From Clostridia bacterium (lineage in GTDB: Bacteria; Bacillota_A; Clostridia; Peptostreptococcales; JAAYPU01): a stretch of 9,459 bases of DNA. Location of the stretch: positions 1-9,459 of the forward strand of contig JAKSCF010000079.1 of NCBI GenBank assembly GCA_022360735.1. The letters are read 5' to 3'. Every line of letters starts with the position of its first letter. Within the stretch, counting starts at the first letter, position 1. The notes below the pieces were generated by a model, which saw only the letters and a list, made by a program, of their open reading frames with translations, was not told the origin of the DNA and ran no database searches. A program made the position numbers and the translations under genes. Shown here piece after piece: positions 1 to 5,570 of the stretch.

Positions 1-1
1 G

Positions 2-1585
2 ACTGAGATGAAAGTAGAAATACCATCAGTCAACAAGGAAACTACAATAAAAATTGCATCTGGGGTTAATTTACCTAAAATCAAAGTGGTTAAAGCAAAT
101 CAACTAACTCTCGAAATTCCTGAAGGCACAAGCTATCAAACCGACAATGAAGTATTGCAGTTACCCAAACTGATAGAAGACACTGAAGCAATAACTGCTG
201 CAATTGAAGACTTAGAAGGATCAAGCAAAGATATATCAAATGTTGTAGCTATCTCAGTTGGTGGTGAAAACTCGGTTACATTTGGTGACTATGTCATGAT
301 GACCCTTAATGGACAATCAGGAAAAGAGTGTGTTTTCATTGATGAAAGTGGTGTAGCACAGCCTATTAAGAAAGTGTCAAAGAATGCTGCATCTACTGAA
401 ACCGGTGATCAGTATTGTTATGACGATGGAAGCAATTTAATCATCAAGACAAAACACTTTACAGAGTTTGTTACGTATGAGGCAAAAACCAATGATGGCG
501 GCGGCAACGGCGGCGGAAGCAACGACAGCTATAGTTGGGATAAAGATGGTGATTATTCTGTAGATATTGATGTGCTTCAAGAGCATGAAAATAGTTCTTC
601 CATGGCTAGACCATTCTTTGAAACAAGAAATTTACCAGTAGAAATTGATGACGGTAAAATTACGCTTGCTATTAAAGTTAATAAAGATGGCAATATGAAT
701 GGGTATAAGTATACAGACGTTATAGAAGAATTTTATCAGAAAATAAATGGCAAATATAAAAAGCTTAATTTAAAATATCTCAATGATGATGATGTAAGAT
801 ATATTACTACAGAAATAGAATTTGATGATCCAGATGAAGAAGCTTTCATACGAGTGCATATCACACCTATGCTGCCTTCTACACCGGCACTAAGGATAAA
901 GCTCAAAAAGAATACCCTAGGTGATGAGGATGATGCTATAGACTTAGAGCCTGATGAAGGAGATAAGCAAACCAATATTAAAGGTCAAGAAATTATTTCC
1001 GGGGCAATTACAATCAGAAAAAATGCTAAAGATTTGAAATTTGTAAACGGATATAAGGATAAGACCTTTAGACCCGATGATAATATTAACAGAGCAGAAG
1101 TTTTATCCATGCTGGATAAAATAACAGAATTAGCAGATGATGTGGATAAGAAGGATGTTAACTTTAAGGATATGGACATGTGGGCTAAAGAGAGCATTGA
1201 AAAGTTTGCTCAAGGGGGTATCATTGAAGGCTACCAAGATGGAACCATTAAACCCAATGGGGAGATGACCAGAGCTGAATTCTCCAAAATTATTGCAATG
1301 GTAATGGGACTTGAGGTAAAAGATGAAGGCGGTAAGTTAAATGATATTAACGACCATTGGGCTAAAAAATACATCAATGCTTTGGTGGAAAAAGGCTATA
1401 TGAAAGGGTATCAAGATAAGACCTTTAAACCCAATAACAAAATAACTCGTGCTGAAGTCGTAACAGTCATCAATAGGATCATTGGGTCCAGTGCTCAAGA
1501 TTATATGGTTAATAATAATCCTTTCACAGATATTGACGCTTCACATTGGGCATATAAAGATGTCATGAAAGCAGTTAATGAGTAA
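2..1585 (+). CDS. S-layer-anchored surface protein with NEAT-like domain (5' partial)
   Basis: The frame is open to the left edge (codons at 2 and 5 precede the first Met at 8), and no signal peptide is seen, so the N-terminus is missing. Numbering from that Met: residues 1-160 form an unrecognised beta-rich region ending in a 'HFTEFVTYE' stretch. A Gly/Asn/Ser linker follows near 164-172. Residues about 178-302 resemble a NEAT (haem/iron-associated) domain, opening 'DGDYSVDI' with an 'SSSMA' helix-like segment (M199) and ending in 'ITPM...LRIKLK'. SLH repeats fill about 340-525: 'NGYKDKTFRPDDNINRAEV', then 'EGYQDGTIKPNGEMTRAEF' and 'KGYQDKTFKPNNKITRAEV', each of the last two preceded by a D-x-WA motif, and a final 'FTDIDASHWAYKDV'. 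SLH domains bind pyruvylated wall polymers, so the protein should sit in the S-layer. The inferred job is first haem capture. The SLH call is firm; the NEAT call is moderate. Confidence 0.85.
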   Translation, partial: TEMKVEIPSVNKETTIKIASGVNLPKIKVVKANQLTLEIPEGTSYQTDNEVLQLPKLIEDTEAITAAIEDLEGSSKDISNVVAISVGGENSVTFGDYVMMTLNGQSGKECVFIDESGVAQPIKKVSKNAASTETGDQYCYDDGSNLIIKTKHFTEFVTYEAKTNDGGGNGGGSNDSYSWDKDGDYSVDIDVLQEHENSSSMARPFFETRNLPVEIDDGKITLAIKVNKDGNMNGYKYTDVIEEFYQKINGKYKKLNLKYLNDDDVRYITTEIEFDDPDEEAFIRVHITPMLPSTPALRIKLKKNTLGDEDDAIDLEPDEGDKQTNIKGQEIISGAITIRKNAKDLKFVNGYKDKTFRPDDNINRAEVLSMLDKITELADDVDKKDVNFKDMDMWAKESIEKFAQGGIIEGYQDGTIKPNGEMTRAEFSKIIAMVMGLEVKDEGGKLNDINDHWAKKYINALVEKGYMKGYQDKTFKPNNKITRAEVVTVINRIIGSSAQDYMVNNNPFTDIDASHWAYKDVMKAVNE

Positions 1586-1616
1586 AACAAAAGAAAGATA
1601 TATTAAAAAATAAATA

Positions 1617-1651
1617 AAGGTGTAGCTTACGTTACGGCTGCACCTTTTTTT
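1617..1651 (+). terminator. Rho-independent terminator after the SLH protein gene
   Basis: A 10-bp stem pairs 1617-1626 (AAGGTGTAGC) with 1637-1646 (GCTGCACCTT), with a single G-T wobble. The loop is ten nucleotides and a run of seven T (1645-1651) follows. It lies 31 nt after the stop codon of the SLH protein gene and 37 nt before the next start codon. It may fully end the upstream transcript or act as a partial terminator inside one operon. Confidence 0.88.
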
Positions 1652-1672
1652 AGGTATACGAGTGCTGCCTGG

Positions 1673-1680
1673 AAAGGGGA
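1673..1680 (+). promoter_or_regulatory. Ribosome binding site fixing the start at 1689
   Basis: AAAGGGGA lies 8 nt before the ATG at 1689. The alternative in-frame GTG at 1662 lies upstream of this site and would put nine extra residues in front of a classic signal peptide, so 1689 is preferred. Confidence 0.7.
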
Positions 1681-1688
1681 AGTCATAT

Positions 1689-2516
1689 ATGAAGAGAATA
1701 TTGATCTTGTGCATATGTTTAGTTCTTACATTGACAACATCCTATAGTTTTGCTTCAGAGGAATTAGAAAATGGAACTTACACCATACAAAATCAGACCC
1801 ACCATGAAAATCCTGTAGGAGTTGCCATGTCCAGCAAATATTTGGAAAGAAACACTCTAATAGAAAAAACAGATGAAGGTACATTTGTAACATTAGAGTT
1901 TAACAATACAAATTATATGGGTGAATTTTCGGTTAAGGTCAATGGAGAAGAGGTATCTCATGAAATTGTTTACCATAACGAAGAAACCAACCATAAAAAA
2001 ATTAAATTCATAATGAATGATATAGATGCAGAATTAAAGATAGGCATGTATGTAGGCCCTATGGATCGAGATGTAGCTTTTGGTGTTTCTTTTGATCAAG
2101 AAACACTAAAAAGTCCAAATGAAGAGGAATCAGAAGGATCAAAAGAACAACCTGCTGAAACAAATGAGCAGGAAATAATAGAAGAACAACCCGTAGACAA
2201 GGATGAACAGCCTGGCGAAGCAAAAGAACCGGAAACAGCAGAAAAGGAATCTAATGAAGCAAATGAACCGGAAAAAGTCAAAGAACAAGGTCGTGAGATA
2301 AAAGAACCGGAAGCAGCAGAGGAGCAATCAGTTAAAGAGATAATTCCTAAAGCACAATCTTCTCATGAGAAAGAAACAATCAATGAAGAATCAAAAGCAG
2401 TTTTTCAAGCAGATGAAAACATTTCAAATAAAAATGATGATTTAAGCACCTTGGCTGGTATCGGAGTTATCATAATAGGGCTTATTTTGTTATTGAAAAA
2501 TAAAAGGATACGTTGA
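1689..2516 (+). CDS. Membrane-tethered NEAT-like domain protein, probable haem relay
   Basis: 275 residues. A signal peptide spans residues 1-22 (MKR, a hydrophobic core, then S-F-A before S23). Residues about 27-140 resemble a NEAT domain: 'ENGTYTI', an 'AMSSKYLE' helix-like segment (M47, Y51), and a final strand region 'MYVGPMDRDVAFGVSFD' (Y121, M125). The usual YxxxY haem-ligand pattern is not evident there. Residues about 152-217 are an acidic, Pro/Gln-rich repeat, likely an extended stalk. The C-terminus has one hydrophobic helix (about 254-270) and a KNKRIR tail, with no LPxTG-like sorting motif before it, so the protein is probably held in the membrane rather than linked by sortase. 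Placed between the SLH protein and the IsdE-like lipoprotein, it is a good candidate to carry haem across the wall. The NEAT assignment is from pattern only. Confidence 0.8.
   Translation: MKRILILCICLVLTLTTSYSFASEELENGTYTIQNQTHHENPVGVAMSSKYLERNTLIEKTDEGTFVTLEFNNTNYMGEFSVKVNGEEVSHEIVYHNEETNHKKIKFIMNDIDAELKIGMYVGPMDRDVAFGVSFDQETLKSPNEEESEGSKEQPAETNEQEIIEEQPVDKDEQPGEAKEPETAEKESNEANEPEKVKEQGREIKEPEAAEEQSVKEIIPKAQSSHEKETINEESKAVFQADENISNKNDDLSTLAGIGVIIIGLILLLKNKRIR
2142..2339 (+). repeat. Degenerate 13-codon (39-bp) tandem repeat, five copies
   Basis: Five consecutive units encode KEQPAETNEQEII, EEQPVDKDEQPGEA (one residue longer), KEPETAEKESNEA, NEPEKVKEQGREI and KEPEAAEEQSVKE. The last three start at 2223, 2262 and 2301, exactly 39 bp apart. 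At DNA level, 2223-2242 and 2301-2320 match at 19 of 20 positions, which indicates fairly recent duplication. The repeat forms the acidic stalk between the NEAT-like domain and the membrane anchor, and copy number could vary between strains. Confidence 0.8.
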
Positions 2517-2524
2517 GGTGAAAG

Positions 2525-3412
2525 ATGATAAAAAAGATGTTATGGGCTTTGATCATATTGATGACTATAGGGATAACGGCTTGCAGCAATGAAGAAGAAA
2601 CAAGTGCTAATCATGATCTAAAGCATCAGGGGACAGATAAGATTTATAGAATCATTCCTCTATCCACATCTTTAGTGGAAATATTGTGTGAGTTGGGGAT
2701 AGAGATGGTAGGGGTTCCGGATTCTCAATATGGTTTACCGGATCAGGCAAAGGATATAGAAAGGGTTGGACTCTCAATGAATCCCGATATAGAAAAATTA
2801 GCACAGCTGGAGCCTACCCATATATTAAGTTTATCCACCATAAAATCTCTTGTTCAACCGGAACTGGAGCAAGCAGGGCTGACAGCAGAGTATTACAATT
2901 TAGAAAACATAGACGAACTTAAAAAAACCATAAAAAAAATAGGTCAAGAATTTGACAAAGAAAAGGAAGCCGGAGAACTTGTAGCAGAATTTGAACAAGA
3001 TATTCAAGCAACACTGGACAGTATTGAAGGAAAAGCGTCACCAAAGGTTTTAATATTATTTGGATTTCCCGGCAACTACATGGAATCTACCGAAATCTCT
3101 TTTGTAGGTCAGATGGTAGCTTTACTGGGCGGTGAAAATGTCGTTAAACAAAAGGATGTTCCTTATGTTGATGTGAATTTAGAAGAGCTTTTAATGAGCA
3201 ACCCCGACATCATCCTTAGAACCGCACATGGCCTGGGAGATGAAGTCAGAGCACAATTTGCTGAGGAATTTAAAACCAATCCAATATGGAGCAAATTCGA
3301 AGCCGTACAAAATGGCAGAGTGTATGACCTGGATGATGCACAATTTAACGTAAGTGCTACTTTAGATACACCGGAGGCCTTAGAGGAATTGGCAAATATC
3401 TTATACGAATAG
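2525..3412 (+). CDS. isdE: IsdE-like haem ABC transporter substrate-binding lipoprotein
   Basis: 295 residues, close to the 292 of Staphylococcus aureus IsdE. The signal peptide ends in a lipobox I-T-A-C with the lipidated Cys at C20. The rest fits the BtuF/FhuD-type periplasmic-binding fold (PF01497): 'IIPLSTSLVEILCELG', 'VGVPDSQYGLP', 'VGLSMNPDIEKLAQLEPTHIL', a long central helix around 120-160, then the second lobe. Two features favour haem over a siderophore or cobalamin: M85 in 'SMNPDIE' and H235 in 'RTAHG' fall where IsdE has its known haem ligands Met78 and His229. A GAGG ribosome binding site at 2515-2518 overlaps the upstream stop codon, so translation is probably coupled to the NEAT gene. 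It would take haem from the surface proteins and present it to the permease. The symbol reflects family resemblance, not proven orthology. Confidence 0.88.
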   Translation: MIKKMLWALIILMTIGITACSNEEETSANHDLKHQGTDKIYRIIPLSTSLVEILCELGIEMVGVPDSQYGLPDQAKDIERVGLSMNPDIEKLAQLEPTHILSLSTIKSLVQPELEQAGLTAEYYNLENIDELKKTIKKIGQEFDKEKEAGELVAEFEQDIQATLDSIEGKASPKVLILFGFPGNYMESTEISFVGQMVALLGGENVVKQKDVPYVDVNLEELLMSNPDIILRTAHGLGDEVRAQFAEEFKTNPIWSKFEAVQNGRVYDLDDAQFNVSATLDTPEALEELANILYE

Positions 3413-3415
3413 GTG
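3411..3415 (+). promoter_or_regulatory. Ribosome binding site fixing the permease start at 3422
   Basis: AGGTG begins inside the lipoprotein stop codon and lies 6 nt before the ATG at 3422. The in-frame GTG at 3413 is part of this site, so it is unlikely to be the start. Confidence 0.65.
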
Positions 3416-3421
3416 TTTATT

Positions 3422-4414
3422 ATGAAGAAAAAATATATCATCATTAAGTTTACCATTGCCATAATGGGATTAATCCTAATGGTTTTTGTTTGCACCACAA
3501 TTGGAACCATCCAGGTATCGTTTTTAGACCTAATAAGCGGACTCATAACCGGAACCAATAAAGATGTTAACATCATAAGGGATGTGAGACTGCCCAGAAT
3601 TTTTATCTCAATATTTACAGGCGCAAGCCTTGCCACATCAGGGCTATTGCTTCAGTCGGTAATGCGAAACCCGCTGGTTGATCCCGGAATTATAGGGATC
3701 TCTGCCGGGGCTAGCCTGTTTATGACAGGGGTTATGACCTTTATACCGGGTTTATTCTTTTATGCCACAGGATTTGGTATAATAGGCGGCTTTGCTGCCT
3801 GCACCATCGTGTATTTTCTGGCTTTCAAAGGGCATACACTGAGTCCTTTGAGGATTATCTTAGCAGGCATAGCGGTTAATGCTATGTTTGAAGGATTAGC
3901 CAAAGTGCTGACTTACATGTCCGGCACGAATAATATGATGATGTTGTCTTTGGCAAGTGCCTCTACAACAGGTAAACAATGGTCAGATGTGAGATTTATG
4001 ATTATACTGAGCATGATTGGGCTGGTATTAGCCTTTTTGCAATATAGAAACTGCAATATATTGTCACTGGGTGATAAAAACGCCAAAGCACTTGGGGTTA
4101 AGGTGAATCAACAAAGGATTATGATTACGGTTATAGCGGTACTGCTTGCAGTTGTCCCCACATCCCAGGTTGGAATTATTGGCTTTGTTGGGCTTGTAGT
4201 TCCTCATTTATCAAGAATCATTGTTGGAAAAGAGCATAAGATTTTAATACCTTTTACAGCACTGCTTGGCGGGCTCATGCTTGTTATCGCTGACTTTTTA
4301 GGTCGAGTCATTGCTTATCCTATGGAAGTGCCCATCGATATTGTTATGGCAATCATCGGTGCACCTTTCTTCTTATACATGTTAAAAAGGAGTGATAAAG
4401 TTCATGCAAGCTAA
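3422..4414 (+). CDS. isdF: FecCD-family haem/iron ABC transporter permease
   Basis: 330 residues, the usual length for FecCD/BtuC-type permeases (PF01032), with about nine or ten membrane helices along the chain. Family landmarks are 'DVRLPRIFISIFTGASLATSGLLLQSVMRNPL' (split here: 'RLPRIF', 'GLLLQSVMRNPL'), 'DPGIIGISAGAS', and the ATPase-coupling region 'GIIGFVGLVVPH' at 251-262. It forms the membrane channel as a homodimer with the ATPase encoded next. It starts 9 nt after the lipoprotein gene, and its last 11 nt overlap the ATPase gene. Substrate is inferred from the IsdE-like partner; FecCD sequences alone do not separate haem, siderophore and cobalamin transporters. The symbol is by analogy to the S. 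aureus Isd system. Confidence 0.88.
   Translation: MKKKYIIIKFTIAIMGLILMVFVCTTIGTIQVSFLDLISGLITGTNKDVNIIRDVRLPRIFISIFTGASLATSGLLLQSVMRNPLVDPGIIGISAGASLFMTGVMTFIPGLFFYATGFGIIGGFAACTIVYFLAFKGHTLSPLRIILAGIAVNAMFEGLAKVLTYMSGTNNMMMLSLASASTTGKQWSDVRFMIILSMIGLVLAFLQYRNCNILSLGDKNAKALGVKVNQQRIMITVIAVLLAVVPTSQVGIIGFVGLVVPHLSRIIVGKEHKILIPFTALLGGLMLVIADFLGRVIAYPMEVPIDIVMAIIGAPFFLYMLKRSDKVHAS
4386..4392 (+). promoter_or_regulatory. Ribosome binding site fixing the ATPase start at 4404
   Basis: AAAGGAG inside the 3' end of the permease gene, 11 nt before the ATG at 4404. The in-frame GTG at 4392 overlaps the site itself, so 4404 is preferred, although the spacing is slightly long. Confidence 0.6.
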
Positions 4415-5183
4415 AGCAATATACTTCTCTTACCATCAAGAGGAGCAGTTGATCGAAAATTTATCCGTACATATAAAAGAAGGCATTGTTACAACCATAA
4501 TCGGTCCTAACGGATCAGGTAAAAGTACCCTGTTAGGACTTTTAACCAGAATGTACCACCTCCAAAAAGGCAGTATATTCATTAATAACAAGAATATAGA
4601 GACCTTTAAACAAAACGAATTAGCAAAAAAAATAGCTATTGTCCATCAAAACAATGTGGTGGATAGCGAAATAACCGTCGAAAAGCTGGTTTCTTACGGA
4701 CGAAACCCATATTTAGGTACTTTTGATCCTCTAGGGGAGGATGACTATAGGATTATCGATGAAGCTTTAAAAACCACAGGATTATATGAGGTCAAAGAAA
4801 GATCAATCGGAGAGATATCAGGAGGACAAAGACAAAGGGCTTGGATTGCCATGTCCTTATGCCAAAATACAGACATCCTTTTTCTGGATGAACCTACCAA
4901 CTCATTAGATATATATTATCAAATTGAAACATTGGAATTTGTAAAACAACTGAATCGAAAAAAAGGCATCACCATTATTATGGTACTGCATGATATCAAT
5001 CAAGCTTTAGGATACAGTGATGAAATCATCGTTATGAAAAACGGGAAAATATACAAAAAGGGCAAACCCCTGGAAATTATTAATGAAGCATTAATGAAAG
5101 AAGTCTATCATGTCAAAGGCAGGATAGTTAAAGATAATGAAACCGGAAGCCATTATGTGGTGACGGACAAATTTAATGAATAG
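4404..5183 (+). CDS. FepC/FhuC-type ABC transporter ATPase for haem/iron uptake
   Basis: 259 residues with a complete ABC nucleotide-binding domain. Walker A is GPNGSGKST at 34-42, the Q-loop Gln is Q82 (IVHQNN), the signature is ISGGQ at 138-142, Walker B ends in D162-E163 (ILFLDEPTNSLD), and the H-loop His is H196 (LHDINQA). The 'YGRNPYLG' segment after the Q-loop is typical of the iron-siderophore/haem/cobalamin ATPase group (FepC, FhuC, HmuV, BtuD). It powers the permease encoded just upstream, which it overlaps by 11 nt. S. aureus Isd lacks a dedicated ATPase in its operon and shares FhuC, whereas here the ATPase is encoded in place. Confidence 0.93.
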   Translation: MQAKAIYFSYHQEEQLIENLSVHIKEGIVTTIIGPNGSGKSTLLGLLTRMYHLQKGSIFINNKNIETFKQNELAKKIAIVHQNNVVDSEITVEKLVSYGRNPYLGTFDPLGEDDYRIIDEALKTTGLYEVKERSIGEISGGQRQRAWIAMSLCQNTDILFLDEPTNSLDIYYQIETLEFVKQLNRKKGITIIMVLHDINQALGYSDEIIVMKNGKIYKKGKPLEIINEALMKEVYHVKGRIVKDNETGSHYVVTDKFNE

Positions 5184-5187
5184 GAGG
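5182..5187 (+). promoter_or_regulatory. Ribosome binding site fixing the DUF454 start at 5196
   Basis: A perfect AGGAGG starts inside the ATPase stop codon and lies 8 nt before GTG 5196. The more upstream in-frame GTG at 5187 overlaps this site and is unlikely to be used. Confidence 0.75.
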
Positions 5188-5195
5188 TGGTCGTT

Positions 5196-5570
5196 GTGAT
5201 CAAAAAAATATATATCATTATAGGAAGCATTGCTTTGCTGATAGGCATAATTGGAATCGTATTGCCTGTTTTGCCGACTACCCCTTTTTTACTGTTAACA
5301 TCCTTTTGTTATGCCAAAGGCTCAGAAAGATTTTATAACTGGTTTATTAAAACCAAGATATATAAAAACCACTTAGAAAGCTTTGTGGAAAATAGATCCA
5401 TGACCGTTAGAACAAAAGCATCTACACTGTCCTTAGCCAGTTTTATGCTGTTGTTTCCATTGTTTTTAACAGATAGTATACACCTTAGAATCTTCATCAT
5501 ATTCTTATACATATTCAAATACTACTATATTCTTTTTAGAGTTAAGACTGCAAAAGAGAGGGCTAGATAA
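5196..5570 (+). CDS. DUF454 (YbaN-type) small membrane protein
   Basis: 124 residues, matching the roughly 120-130 of the DUF454 family (E. coli YbaN). The start is a GTG. An N-terminal helix 'IIIGSIALLIGIIGIVLPVLPTTPFLLLTSFCYAKGSERFYNWF' (shown in parts: 'GIVLPVLPTTPF', 'CYAKGSERFYNW') carries the family's LPxLPTTPF motif and the following Ser-x-Arg-Phe-x-x-Trp. Two more hydrophobic segments lie near 75-95 and 97-112. The biochemical function is unknown. It sits 12 nt after the haem ATPase and overlaps the next gene by one base (TAATG), so it is clearly part of the operon. A role in haem or iron handling at the membrane is inference from position only. Confidence 0.85.
   Translation: MIKKIYIIIGSIALLIGIIGIVLPVLPTTPFLLLTSFCYAKGSERFYNWFIKTKIYKNHLESFVENRSMTVRTKASTLSLASFMLLFPLFLTDSIHLRIFIIFLYIFKYYYILFRVKTAKERAR

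Noticed and set aside
1078..1091. Fur-box-like TGATAATATTAACA
   Set aside because: It encodes a conserved part of an SLH repeat inside the surface protein gene, has incomplete symmetry, and has no gene start nearby.
1575..1604. Possible promoter (TTAATG - 18 nt - TATATT) before the terminator
   Set aside because: The -35 is very weak, and any transcript would meet the terminator at 1617-1651 at once.
2096..2327. Two minus-strand open frames rich in Ser/Phe/Cys
   Set aside because: They are antisense shadows of the acidic repeat region of the NEAT protein.
3163..3636. 157-codon open frame on the minus strand
   Set aside because: It lies across the end of the lipoprotein gene and the start of the permease gene, both with clear family motifs; no ribosome binding site logic or family resemblance was seen.
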